Origin: Pseudofabraea citricarpa
Lineage: Eukaryota; Ascomycota; Leotiomycetes; Helotiales; Dermateaceae
Reading direction: 5' to 3'
Assembly: GCA_029641185.1 (NCBI GenBank)
Contig: JAPWGK010000003.1
Coordinates: forward strand, 496,001-560,000
DNA: 64,000 nt
The notes under the pieces are model-generated. The model was not told the origin of the DNA. It saw only the letters and a program-made list of their open reading frames with translations, and made no database searches. Shown here in pieces: positions 1 through 11,482 of the stretch. How positions within the stretch are numbered: the first letter of the stretch is position 1; each line of letters starts with the position of its first letter. Made by a program: the position numbers and the translations under genes.

Positions 1-1300
1 CGCGTTGCGTGGCATCGTCCGACTTGTGTATGCGACCTCTCGACGATGGAGGTAGGCTAATCTGCAAATGGTTTTAGATTGTTGAGTGGTAGTCTGATAA
101 GATTTGGAACACTTCTTATTCGCAAAAGTTTTTTGTGGTTTCTTTTGAAAAGGAACACAATTGTGTAACCAACTGACGAACTCCGCGAACTGATAACAGA
201 TTTCCATGTTTCGAAATCTCGCTTTTCGATGGCACAATTTTGTGGTGCACTAAGTATGGAATCAAAATCGGGATCGAAATTTTGCTCTTCTTATACACAC
301 AACTTCGAGCGAGTATAAGAAGTATTAAATGACATACTTCTACCCTCTCACTCCCACATCCGCTATTTCTTCGTAAGTTGACTTAATATGATTCTGCCTT
401 GTGAGGTCCTGTAGTAATGACACGGGTCCAAAACTCGTCGAACCATAACCAGAACCAGAACCAGAACCAGAACTAGCAACTCATTACTGTTCGGCTTGCG
501 AACACCCCATATGGGTTTGATGTTCAAAGGTGAAGGAACTGACCAACAAAGAATATCCCACCATCGGTGGATCCCTCACAGATTACCATCGAGGGGGAAT
601 TCGAAGTACGTCTCTCCCCAAATTGCGATCGAAAGGCAATCCGGTCTCTCCTGCTGGTCCTCGCGCTTCTCGCTTTCTCGCGCACAAAAAAGCCTACAAC
701 CACTTCGCACGAGCACATGACAACCGGAGCGGAACTGACAACAGCAGAGTCTATCAAAACCGAAGAAGCTTGAGAGTTGTTTCTATCTGGTATTCCTACA
801 CCTCTGTGCCATCTTCAGAATTTTCACATGGCGCTAGAAACTCGACTTCCTGCCATTAAAGGCATTCTTGCAGCGTTGCTATGATTGCAGATCGAAGAGG
901 GATGGATGGGAGGGAGGTATTTGTAGGGAGATGTGAGGTTTTTATACTTAGACTCGAGGTAGATCGCAAGAAGTCTGCTGTGTGGGAAGAGGAGCGAGGG
1001 TGTGTTTTTGGTTCTGAAGGGTCTGGTTCGTGCTTTTGATGCGAGGGAGACTCAATCGTAGGTCAATTTTCTTTTTTGTATTTTTGTGCTTTTTAGACCG
1101 GGAGGGAGTAGTCGAGTTTTGCTTCGCTAATCCTGATACTTAACCCTGGCCCTCTTAGGGTCTTGCTCGCACGCGGTGAATGAGTACGTGAGTGAATAGC
1201 AAGAAGGATACTTGAGCTCTCAACTAGTTGGAGCAAGATAACGCAAAGATTGAAGGCTGGCAGTAGGCGGTTTAATAGCGGTGTGCCTACCTACCTACCT
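1..1300. other. Gene-poor stretch, no supported gene
   Basis: Several short open frames lie here, the longest about 109 codons around 530-859, but they overlap one another on both strands, mostly lack ATG starts and show no family motif. The stretch contains a hexamer microsatellite at about 447-474 and ends in a CTAC-type repeat at about 1282-1300. I see no coding sequence I can support. Confidence 0.6.
447..474. repeat. Hexanucleotide microsatellite (ACCAGA)n
   Basis: About 4.5 tandem units of ACCAGA are directly visible. The tract lies in noncoding DNA. Confidence 0.9.
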
Positions 1301-1326
1301 ATGTAGTTTTGCGGCTGGTAGATATT

Positions 1327-1354
1327 CATCTATCTATCTATCTATCTATCTATC
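1327..1354. repeat. Tetranucleotide microsatellite (TCTA)n
   Basis: Seven tandem units of TCTA, a little downstream of a short CTAC-type repeat at about 1282-1300. Simple-sequence repeat in intergenic DNA. Confidence 0.9.
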
Positions 1355-1499
1355 ATGCATCGACGTGATCCCGATCTAATCCCAAGAGTAGAAGCAGCTC
1401 TCCCAGACCCCAACGCAGATATACACGTCAGAAGCAGTTATGACAGACGACATACAGACAGAATAACGCGCAGCCATATCTCTTAGAAACAGAAGCTAC

Positions 1500-2720
1500 G
1501 CACGTGCGTGCGTGCGTGCGTGCGTGGTACGTGATCAAGACACAGCATCGGTCCGTCAACTTACCTACGTAGCACTATAAAACCCCCTGCATCTCCCCTC
1601 CCTCCCTCAGACGAAGATCCGGGTCAAAAAGCAGCCAAAGAGCAAGAAGCCAGTCAAGCTATCGTCAAGACTGGGCGATCAGCAGCCAGTGAAGAAGAAC
1701 AGATAATACCCCCTTGCCGTATACTCTCGGTACGTGTCTATATCTGATATACTTACTCACTGGTATTCACATTGTCGTATACGCGACACTCATCTATAAC
1801 AACGAGATACCGTCTAGCAACGACATGGAGAAAAAGAGAGAGACACGAAACGAAATGAATTGAGAGCACTGCCCGGCTATGCTGGAGTAGAGACGGAAAC
1901 TGGACTGGACTGCAATATATGCGCCTGACGATAGGATCTTGCTCATTTGTGGTAGTTATGATAGTGGTGGTGGTTGGTATTTCAGAATTCGGATTCCAGA
2001 TCGTGAGTTTTTATAACCGAGAGGAGCTGAGCTGTCAGACTTCAGGAGTTAGCCAGTTTCACTGCTTTCATGCTAGTGTAGCTGGATTCACTCCTGCCTA
2101 CTTTATTCTATCATCAAGTCTCCTTTCAAGAATCCAACACTACCAGGAGCAGTTGGTGGCTTGTTCTCTTTCTTTCTCTTTCTTTTTTTAGGGGGGGGGG
2201 GGGGGACCTTGCTAACACGTATACAGGTAACCTCCGAGTTCCCTGTCACACTGATCAGAAGACACACAGCTGACTCCCATGATGCATTCCGCAGCGCCAG
2301 GCAGACCGACAAGCCAAAGATTCATCTAGCTGCCAACGCGAAAGATCCAGCCACAATCAAGTTAATGGTAGATCTCTTGAACGAGCTGTAGCCAGAGATT
2401 GAAGCTGCCCACGAGAGCGAACGTGGGAGAGCTATACTGGCCGAGCTAGCGGGGGTTTTTGGTTTGGTTTGTGCTGGTGGTGGTAGTAGTGGTGCTGGGG
2501 ATTGAGATGCCAGATACGAGATTTCTGTGAGATGAAAAGGATAGATATACTCGAGTAGGGTGGAAATTGAGACTTCTGTGAAGAGGTGATACCTGATACT
2601 TTGGTATTTGATCTCAAGTTCTTTTTTTCCTTCTTTTTTTTCCTCATTTTTGTTTCCTTTTTAATGCTTGCGGTGCAATAAAGATTGGTCTTCTCGCTAT
2701 ACTGGAGTCCGTCCGGGATC
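1500..2720. repeat. Segmental duplication, better-preserved copy (partner at 10381-11260)
   Basis: This segment aligns along its length with 10381-11260 in the same orientation. Shared landmarks in the same order are a GTGC-repeat tract, a TATAAAA box preceded by GCAC (1576-1582), a block containing AAGCCAGT, a CCGTATACTCTC block, a CCGTCTAGCAACGACAT block, a GGTTGGTATTTC block and a GAGATTTCTGT block. This copy carries about 250 bp (roughly 2150-2440) missing from the other, including a poly-G run of 15 at 2191-2205 and a 52-codon open frame ending at 2391 that begins after an acceptor-like ACAG. The TATA box and following pyrimidine tract look like a fungal promoter, but no open frame is conserved between the copies, so I cannot name a gene. 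Confidence 0.75.
1503..1526. repeat. Tetranucleotide microsatellite (GTGC)n
   Basis: Nearly six tandem GTGC units directly upstream of the TATA box of the duplicated segment. The partner copy at about 10397-10410 has a shorter, interrupted version. Confidence 0.9.
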
Positions 2721-3297
2721 ATCCCAAGCAGCATATATAAATCTCACCACTAGGTTGGAAATCCAGCCTTACTATCGAGCAAGAGCGGGAGATCGTTAGC
2801 AACCTGTCATTCCTCTCCTCTCGCTACAAGAACTCTAAAAGGGTCGTCGCAATTCGTATTGAAGAGCATCATGATACGCAATGAATAGTCATTCGCATGG
2901 CTATCAATGGCGGCGATAAAGATATACAGTGTACCGAGGAAGGGTTAAAACAGATAAGTAGAATATTGGAGCATGGTTCACGACGAGGTAAAGCTCACTC
3001 TATCGATCTATGAACTGTTGTTGCTGCTTGATAGAGCGACCAGAAGCAGAGGGCAGAAAAATGGTGCATCGGCTAATCGGATTATCGGACTTCCCCCGAA
3101 TCGTCAAGCACCTGCATTTAGGCCCTAAATGCGATATTATGGCATCTCACATTATGCTACTACATCAAATACTCCACAGCGGTCCCAGTTCGGATATTGG
3201 AAAGCAGGAGGTGGACTCTCGACAAGAAATATCCAGATCTCTCCTGGGCGTCTTCTAGCGACTGGATGGCTCACTATCGCCTCAAGGGAATCCTGCC

Positions 3298-3980
3298 GCT
3301 CATGAAATAACGGAGCAAATCGCTACGCTAGCCCACAATTTGAACCAGTCGCCTGCCTTCACCGCTGTACTAACTAAGTCCTCGAAACTTGGTCCTAGGC
3401 AAAGAGTTTGTCTTGAAGACACAGTGAGCAAGCTTGGCCAATTCTACAAAGTGAGCTCAGAGCTGGTATTAGCGGCAAGATGTAGGAAATATCGAATATT
3501 TCAAAGGATCCGTGTAGAGATTCCAGACTAATGTTCCAGATAACACCAAGCAGCTATCTAAGTCGGGATCTGGATTCCCTTTGATCAACCATCTAGTCAA
3601 TTTGCCAGCCACTTCCAAATTATTAGGGCGGGTTCATAGCTCGGAGTCATTTGCCGATGCTGCCATTCCTCACCGAATAAAATAATTCCAGGTCTGGTAT
3701 TAAGGTGCATGCCGAAATCAAGCCTCTGTTCTTCTACCAAACACATCCAGAGATTACAAGGCCAAGGGTGATATATGCTAGCAAGAGTTCCTGCTACTTA
3801 TGCGATATGGTGATCAGACTTTATGGTGAATTCCAAATATCAGGAATATTTGGGAAGTTTAACGAGAGATGGATCTTGCCCGACTGGCTTGACACTATTC
3901 CTTCAAATCTGCCGCAAAGCAAAAGGCAAGAATGGATTGAAATGATTCTATATTATGTCCAAGAAATCATCTGTATATAA
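3298..3980 (+). pseudogene. Degraded OTT_1508-like (cytidine deaminase fold) gene
   Basis: Three consecutive + strand open pieces read as one protein only if frame changes are allowed: about 3298-3531, about 3525-3690 and about 3690-3980. The last piece has the deaminase signature: a V-HAE motif (the His/Glu pair) and, about 30 residues later, a C-x-x-C pair in SCYLC, followed by a W-x-LPDW segment that I recognise from fungal OTT_1508-like deaminases. The first piece ends in a stop where the second frame continues, and a further stop separates the second and third pieces. I do not see convincing intron signals at both breaks, so I call a pseudogene. A gene with unusual introns is the alternative. 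It lies between a RIP-decayed repeat and an AT-rich element, which fits a decaying locus. An N-terminal part may extend back to about 3064. Confidence 0.5.
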
Positions 3981-4256
3981 GTGGGAACTAGTATAGACAA
4001 GGAAGAAAGGGCAAGCCAAGCAAAAATAGCTGTATGTTAGGTAGCAGAATTTATTAACTCACTTCCCTGACCGGTAGTAGAGATCCTAAATTAAGCGAAA
4101 ATGACTTCAGGGGTTAAATTTCGGAAATATTATACCACGTTCTCCGTACCATCCGCTTCCGGTACTATAGCTCAACCCGGCGCGCCGACTCAACGCCGTT
4201 TTAGTCGTAGACGTGTGGGGTGAAGTAGATCCGTCATTTAGAGCTGAGCCACTTAT

Positions 4257-4822
4257 GAAAATCATCTCCCCTACCTCCTCTACGGCGAAATAAAGGTTAA
4301 AGAGGTTCTGGTATATCTTCTAGGATAATTCTAGGGCAAATAACTTATTAAACATTAATATTTCTTTTACTATTTTTATTTGCCTCGCAAATATCTAAGA
4401 TTATAATTAATATAGAAGAAGGTTATATTTTATTCTTAGTAAACTTAATTAAAATAATACGGTTAAGAATTAAGAGTATATTTAACTTTTATTTAACTTG
4501 TTATAAGATACTTCTTTTGTTTGATAACTAATAATAAAGATTACTTATTATAAGATTTTTCAATAAGCTAATAAAACTCTTTTCCCTCATAAGAACTAAC
4601 CTTTGTTATTACTTTATTAAATACCTTATAATAAGTTTGCGAAGAATGAGATATAGTCTTCTTTTATATTAATTTTAACTTTAAATATTTATAAGATAAA
4701 TAAAAATAGTAAAATTAATACTAATATTTGATAAATTAGTTACTCTAGAATTATCCTAGAATAGACCAGAACGTCGTTAACTTTTAGTTTACTGTAGACG
4801 AGGTAAAGGGAGTAGGTTTCTA
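4257..4822. mobile_element. AT-rich inverted-repeat element (MITE-like, RIP-decayed)
   Basis: The two ends are imperfect inverted repeats of roughly 120 bp. The motif GTTCTGGT followed by TCTAGGATAATTCTAG is at 4305-4335 and in reverse complement at about 4742-4772. Similarity runs inward through a shared TTTTACTATTTTTATTT tract and outward through CTACCTC and CTCTAC/GTCTAC blocks. The interior is almost entirely A and T with no open frame. Long terminal repeats around a short noncoding core fit a non-autonomous DNA transposon or a RIP-decayed remnant. I could not define target-site duplications. Confidence 0.65.
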
Positions 4823-5200
4823 CTCCTAGCACCCGCTATTGGTTCCTCATCCGCTGCATTACATCAGAATAACAACCGGGAGCCCGGGGCCTGGAGCTCA
4901 GAGCCACAGCCTCCAAGACTCGCGGCCCAACGGTTACCGGAGTCCAGTCATGGTGATCGCTGAAGTAAAAGGAGATAGAATGCTTGCTCGTATCTCTGTG
5001 TTATCTACTTACAAGTCCACTCTTACGCGTGCGACGAAACTCAAACCAGATTAATGCTCGGATCGTGGAAGATTGACAGGCCGGTTTGCTCTGTCAATTG
5101 TTAAGTCTTAAGGAAGTGCATATCTCTAGTTCTTCTTGCTCATTCTACCTGATCATAGCCAGCGTTGTTATTACCCGGGTATTCTTCTTTCCTTGCTACA
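4823..5200. other. Upstream region of the multicopper oxidase
   Basis: No gene is supported here. A 71-codon frame at 4839-5054 lacks family motifs. The segment presumably holds the promoter and 5' leader of the oxidase that starts at 5201. Confidence 0.5.
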
Positions 5201-7572
5201 ATGAGGACTTCCTTTTTTTCATTTGGTCTATTAGCGACTAGTTTGGCGTCAGTCACTTTGGCCAACTCCAAACCATCACCTACAAAAGATTACTCAGAAA
5301 CTGTTATATTCCCTATAACTCTAACGTGGGGCAAGGGTGCTCCAGATGGGTTCGAAAGAGACCTAATATACGTCAATGGGCAATTTCCTGGAAAGACACT
5401 AGATGTCAAGCAAGGCGTTAACGTTGAGGTACACTGAAAGAATTTGGTCGTTGTTCCCTTTCTAACAAGAGTAGTTTGTTGTATACAATCAGCTTCCCTT
5501 CGCAACTACTATTCATTTTCACGGCATTGAGTATGGTTCAATTTCTCTGCGAACTTGATGGTGATGGCTGACAATAAATCTCAGACAGTTTCATACTCCA
5601 TGGTCTGGTACTGATCTCTACCACGCATTTGGAGTACTAGTTACTAATCCAACCAATAGATGGTGTTCCTGGTTTGACCCAGTCCGGTATCCAGCCTGGA
5701 GAGACTTTCGTTTACAAATGGAAGGCCGAGCAGTATGGAACATATTGGTATCATAGCCACTACAAAGGACAACTTGAAGATGGGCTATTCGGAGCTATTC
5801 GTATCAAGTGTGTTTCAAATCTTCCCAAATATATAAACGGATAGCTGATGTTGTTAGACCTGCTGAAGGAACGCCTAATCCACTCGGTAAAATTTCCAAC
5901 ACCACCCAATCACTTTATCATCTTCAGAAAGCTATAGAGAACCCCGAGCTTGTTCTCTTGTCGGACTGGAGTCATTTCACTAGCGAACAGCTCTACAATA
6001 CCAGTATAGAAGCCAAGGTTGATCCAATGTAAGTCTCCGTCTCGCTAATAACAACGGCCTAGAAACTCAAGTCCCATAGATGCGGTGATTCTCTCCTAGT
6101 CAATGGTAAAGGCTCGGTCAACTGCCCAGGTGTTTCATTTCTAATGAGCCTGAACCCACCGCAAGTGTTGCCTTTCCTACAAGGACAGAACTTGACTGAT
6201 AAAGGTTGCATTGCCTTGTCAAATACAATTTCACAGACCACGCGGCCTAAAAATCTCGATCGTGTTCCGCTAGGAATGTGGGAGGGCTGCAATGCAACTA
6301 CCTCGGAACTTACTGTCATTGAAGCTGATCCTCAGAAAGGATGGATAAGTTTAAACTTCATTAGTACTGCTAGTATGCAAGTACTGGCTGGTAGGAATTC
6401 CTAGAACTCAAACCTTTGACAATTACTAACACCGTTGAAGTTTCAATTGATGACCATCCGATGTGGGTCTATGAGATTGACGGTCACCACGTTGAGCCAC
6501 AACTTGTTGATGTAAGCTATAAACTCGCATTTGGCATGGATATACTGACATAAGGTTTAGGCTATGACTCTCTCGCATGGCGGCCGACACGCAGTCATGG
6601 TTCAGCTCGATAAACCGGCTCGGGACTACACAATTCATCTCGCCAGTTCTGGCTTCAATCAAAAGGTATATACCTCAGCAACCATGTCCTACAAGGGGGG
6701 CAATGGCGAAAACATTCCCAACGCATCCATCAATTATGCCGGTCTCAACACAACCTCGAATGTCAGAACTTTCGACGAGAAAACCATTGTCCCGTTTCCG
6801 CCAATTCATCCCGCTCAAAATTCAGATCAGACCTTCAAGCTAGTCTTGAACCACACAGGAGAGGCCTATTCATGGTCCTTCAAAGACGAGAAGCTGTACC
6901 TTCCATCTCACGAAGATATCACCCCTCTGATCTATAACTCAAGTGGACTCGACGGTACTGGGCTCACGATCACGACGAAGAATAATACCTGGATTGATTT
7001 GATTTTCGTGACGACCATTAGTGGAGGGATACAACCCTCTCACCCTATTCATAAGCACTCTAACAAGGGGTTTGTTATTGTAAGTGCTGATGCTAGCTCA
7101 AACTCTGGTTCAGACGCTGTTAAGATTATCTCATTAGCTGACAATGATGTAGGGTTACGGCAGTGGCGAGTTCAACTACACCGATGTGGCAGAAGCATTG
7201 CAGTTTATCCCCCAGAACTTTAATCTCGACAACCCGCCTTACAGAGATACCTTTACCACCCTTCCGGCTTTAGCAGCGTCTACTTGGATGGTTGTGCGAT
7301 ATAAATCCGAGAACCCAGGTGTAAATCCTTTTCTACCCCAGGCATATTCACATGCTGACTCTACCAGCCATTCTTGATGCACTGCCATATCAGTCCTCAT
7401 TTGGCCGGAGGAATGGGGTAAGTCGCCATTTCCAAATTGGCATTTTCTTTGAGCTCTAGTCGCTGATTTGATATAATTCAGTGTTGCGATTTTAGACGGG
7501 TATGGTGACTGGCCGGTGGTACCACCTGAGTATCAGCCAGGTGCAAACGGTGGAACTATAAGCGGGTACTAG
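5201..7572 (+). CDS. Secreted multicopper oxidase (ascorbate oxidase/laccase-like)
   Basis: Eleven exons can be joined, giving 605 residues: 5201-5428, 5493-5530, 5585-5607, 5660-5807, 5858-6028, 6080-6390, 6441-6511, 6561-7079, 7153-7320, 7368-7417 and 7482-7572. The ATG at 5201 opens a signal peptide (hydrophobic run after MRTS). Copper-ligand motifs occur in the expected order: HFHG at about residue 84, WYHSH in the first cupredoxin domain, HPIHKH near residue 490, and HCHISPH at about 564-570 followed by GGM, which supplies the methionine-type axial position. Such enzymes oxidise phenols, ascorbate or Fe(II) while reducing oxygen to water. The missing C-terminal membrane anchor argues against a Fet3-type ferroxidase. 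The third exon is only 23 nt, but the frame and conserved residues support it. The substrate is unknown; the enzyme borders the aromatic-metabolism region. Confidence 0.9.
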
Positions 7573-8663
7573 CTTAATTCTTCATCCTCCATGTCGTGTT
7601 GTAAAATGGTGTCACTCTCTCATAGTTAACATGGGCTGATCTGATCTGGTGGTTGGATACTTTGGTCCTTTGATTGGTGGCTTAGAAATAGATAATTAGA
7701 ATTGGCTCTCTCGAAATAATTCCTAAATAAAGGAGTTGGCCGACACCAATCGATAGCCAGATTCACATAGGCAGTCAAGAAGATTGAGCAATATCGAGGG
7801 GAAGCAAGACATGGATCTAGAGTATTGATAGCGTTTGGACAAATAGATTGATAGGCTGATCATGCCAATAACGCAGTAGAGAGGAGCTTCGTGCTCAACT
7901 TCAAATAGTATTCTTCACTGCATGCTTGGTAACTGTCTCTCGTACGTAATACACCTACCTCTTGACCATTGAGATCAACATAGCAACCTGCTTTTAAATC
8001 GAGTCAACGCCGACAGTTTCACAAAGACGCCCACAGCTTACTTCCGTACCTCCTCCGCACCTATTCTGCACTTCTCCCGCGCTTTGCCGTTCTCCACGCC
8101 TCTCCCGCATCTCTCCCGCATCTCTTCCGCATTTCCGAGCGGATTATTGGATTGAATTTGTGAGGAATTCGGAAATTGATCCATACCGCGAGTTTGGAAA
8201 TTAATAATGGGAATCACGTCTAACATGTCCTTGTCTTGCTGTCGCTATTTGCGGGCTGCCAATAAAGGATCAAGTTAAAGTTACAGCAACAGGACTCCTA
8301 GAAACCCAAAATTCTAGGAAATACGTTCGTATACAAGTATCGTCATAGTACCATTATATTCCGGCGCGCGGCTTACTCAATATCCGAGAATAGGGTTTCG
8401 GACTCATAGTTTTTCGTAGTCAAGCTGAAGATCTATGAGAGGTAATTATAATCATATTCGCATGCCAACGCGGAACTATTCATCATCAGGTGCGACTGAA
8501 GCATCATGTAAGCAGGTAAGGGCCAATCGATATATATTTCTATACATCTCGAAAGGTCTACGAAAGTTCCCGTTGGTACAGGTCAAAAGTTGTGATCGAA
8601 GACTCCAACTCTAAGGACCAGAATCAATTGCTAAAGCTGGATACTTCTGCCTTTCTCATCGCA
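7573..8663. other. Intergenic, no supported gene
   Basis: This 1.1-kb spacer lies between the tandem oxidase and reductase genes. Short frames, including a low-complexity 62-codon minus-strand frame at 8038-8226, show no family features. An in-frame GTG-initiated extension of the next gene begins at 8592, but the first ATG is at 8664. Confidence 0.5.
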
Positions 8664-9724
8664 ATGAGTATCGTTGGAGTTGCTGGAGGGACGGGCAAGC
8701 TTGGCCGCGCTATTGTCGATGGCATCAACGCTGCTGGCAAGTTTGAAGTAGTGGTACTTGCTCGGCAGGTAAGCATTCTTCATCAACGGCGGAGTACTTA
8801 TCTGCATCTGGAATCACAGCTGACCGCTGTGCTGATAGGCCGATGACGCGAAATCAAAGGAGATTGGTGCTCGCATCGTTGTTGTGGACTACAGTAATCC
8901 TGAAGCAATCACGTTGGTTCTTGAGCAGCACAGCATCAGGACTGTTATCTCAGCTCTGAGCAGTCAATCTCCAGCAGAACAGGAGCTGAATCTTATTAAG
9001 GGAGCTGATAAATCATCTGTGACCAAGCGATATATCCCTAGTATCTGGGGCATCCAGTGCACGCAGGAGTGAGCATCAATCCAAAATTTTGACTTGCTAT
9101 TTCAGACGCTGACTTACCATTTATAGAGCCGCTTCATACTTCCCTCCAACTGCGGCCAAACTAGACTTCCTCCAGGCGATGGAAACTACATCTCTTGAGT
9201 GGACTGCGGTTTTGAATGGATACTTCCTCGACTACTATGGTGCACCGGCGGTTAAAACATATTTGCCTCCGCTGGCGCTTTTTATCGATCTGCAAAGCAG
9301 ATTCGCGGCGATTCCCGCATCCGGGGACGTTCCAGTTGTCTTCACGCATACATTCGACATTGGCAAATTCGTTGCTGCACTCCTGACCAAGGAGAAATGG
9401 GAGAAGGAGTCGTACATCATTGGCGATAAAGTGACTTTAAATGAATTCGTCCGGATTGCCGAAAGTGTTACGGGAACCAAGTTCACAGTCAAGCACGACT
9501 CTATTGAGAAGTTGCAAACTGGTCAAATCACCGAACTTCCATCCCACCCTCCGTTCTACCCATTCTTCCCTAAGGAAATCTTGCAAGGAATGTTTTCCTC
9601 TTTGGGTATCATGTTTGAGAAGGGCTTTTTCAACTTGACGCCTAGCCACACCTTGAACGAGGAGTTTCATGACATCAACCCCTTGACTGTCGCGGAACTC
9701 ATCTCCAAGGTTTATGGAGCCTAG
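8664..9724 (+). CDS. NmrA-like / isoflavone-reductase-type NAD(P)-binding protein
   Basis: Three exons (8664-8768, 8839-9068, 9127-9724) give 310 residues. The N-terminus has the dinucleotide-binding loop GVAGGTGKLG directly after a beta strand. A YIPSIWG segment near residue 110 corresponds to the RF-P-S-E-WG motif of the NmrA/PCBER-like atypical SDRs. Members either reduce phenolic substrates with NADPH or act as redox-sensing regulators that bind NAD(P) without catalysis; the sequence does not decide which. The family's usual length is about 300-320 residues, so the protein looks complete. It lies at the edge of the metabolic block. Confidence 0.85.
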
Positions 9725-10380
9725 GTTACTGGGAGCATTGATGCAAGAGAGCTTCGTAAAATCAAGTTAAACAAGATTGCTTTTACAAAGCTATTCATTT
9801 TCCAAGCATGACAATTGCTTCCTTTCCCGTTTCCTGTAGCACCCTTAGTGATTGTTATTATTGTCTTCCGGTGCTTGGATTTTCACGAGGGCTCGAACAG
9901 CTGGTAAGGGTCCAGGCTATTGCGAAGTCTGAATTCCCATTAACAAAGGTGATAGAAGATTTGTCATAGAATATTTGAGGTTCATTATACTACGGGATCT
10001 ATTTTTAACTGCTAGAAATCGAGAAGCATACATATATATGTTCTGCCATTACAATCCTGAGAAAGGTATCAGTTCAACTGTATTCAGTATCCCACATTAT
10101 AATTCACGTGCTTCGCGTATGTCCATCAGGAAAGTATAGCTCACAGTCTCACTTCCTCTGCCAGGTCTCCATAAGTGAATGACACGAAAGTACTAACTCT
10201 AGCGGGTAGGAAAAGATGGAAGGAAGAAGAGATAAGAGGTGAAGCTCCCTCTAACCTTACAGCAGCTTGACTCGTACAATTCCACGCAGGGGGTCGCCAT
10301 GGCACATAACCTTGATTGGATCGAGTTTGGCCACAATCGCCGATAGAATTAATCTGTTACAAGAAGACAAATTACATCTT
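9725..10380. other. Intergenic, no supported gene
   Basis: No open frame of note on either strand. The segment separates the NmrA-like gene from the decayed repeat copy. Confidence 0.5.
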
Positions 10381-11260
10381 ATAATTATTCTTAGCACGTG
10401 AGTGCGTGCGTGATCACGTCCGTCACCTGCCCGTATATAGCACTATAAAACCAGCCACCTCGGCTTCTCGCTAAATCTCAGTCAAAGATCTGGGTCAGAA
10501 ATCAACCAAGGAGCAAGAAGCCAGTTAATCGACAAGACTGGGTGATTAGTATCTAGTAAAAAGAACAAATAAACCCCTTGCCGTATACTCTCCGTGTATA
10601 TCTATATCTGATATACTCGCCTACCGGTTTTCATATTATTATATACGCGATACTAATCCTTAACAATGGTATACCGTCTAGCAACGACATAAAAAAGAAA
10701 AAGAAAAAGAAAATAAGTATAGGGACTACCCGGGCATAGTAGAGAGTAGCTTCACAGAGACCCGACTATACTAGATTTTGCTGGCCCTATAGTAGTTATG
10801 ATAGTAGTAGTAGTTGGTATTTCGTATTTCGGATTTCAGATCGAGACTTATAAGGACTAAGAGAGGAGCTCAGATTTCAGATTTCGGGAGTTAGCTATTT
10901 CACTGTTTTCGTGCTGGTATATATAATTGGATATACTCCTCCTACCTGTATATATACGACCCTTTAGACTTACTTAGTTCGGTGATCGAGTTTCCTTTCA
11001 AGAATCTAATTAGAGTAGTAGGTGCTTCGTTTATGAGATTTCCTTTTTTTTTTTTTTTTTTTACCGGTGGTGGTAGAAATTAAGATACGAGATACGAGAT
11101 ACGAGATTTCTGTAAGATCAAAATTTTATATTAATTCGAGCGGGGTAGAAATTAGGATTTCTATAAAGAGGCTATACCTAATACTTCGTTATTTAATCTT
11201 AAGTATTTCACCTTCTTCTTTCTCTTTCTTTCCGTAAATATCTGCGGTGTAATACAGATT
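10381..11260. repeat. Segmental duplication, RIP-decayed copy (partner at 1500-2720)
   Basis: This segment is collinear with 1500-2720. Many differences are transitions, and several fall at TG/CA dinucleotides: a run of GTGGTGGTGG in the partner reads GTAGTAGTAG here, and GCTTTCATGCTAG reads GTTTTCGTGCTGG. The TATAAAA box (10444-10450) and the CCGTATACTCTC and CGTCTAGCAACGACAT blocks persist. About 250 bp of the partner is absent and replaced by a poly-T run of 19 at 11044-11062. No open frame is conserved. Confidence 0.75.
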
Positions 11261-11482
11261 TGGGTGGAAAGGGGGAAGATTCTAAGATTATTAAATACTG
11301 TTCTGTTAGTGCTTGATGTTCATATGTTTTTTCTTCCTTTCCTCCCCTTGATTCTTAGGGCACTGTGGAGATTTTGGTATGGAAAAAAAAGGTCTTGTGG
11401 TTAAATGGTATTATACTAATGTCGTTATTGATTTGAATTAGTTGCATTTGAAGTCGAAAACAAAAGTATTCATTCTATTTGT

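Noticed and set aside
237..252. A 16-bp sequence here (ATTTTGTGGTGCACTA) recurs in reverse complement at 22903-22918.
   Set aside because: About one shared 16-mer is expected by chance in 64 kb compared with itself on both strands, and similarity does not extend on either side.
530..859. A 109-codon plus-strand frame near the window start.
   Set aside because: It overlaps two other frames and a minus-strand frame and has no domain or homologue I recognise; its composition fits noncoding DNA.
2191..2205. Run of 15 G as a possible G-quadruplex or regulatory element.
   Set aside because: A homopolymer run of this kind is common slippage-prone sequence and the partner copy has a poly-T run instead; no independent evidence of function.
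4923..4939. CGG-N11-CCG, a Gal4-type geometry, upstream of the multicopper oxidase.
   Set aside because: Single occurrence; chance matches of this six-base pattern are common in a 64-kb window.
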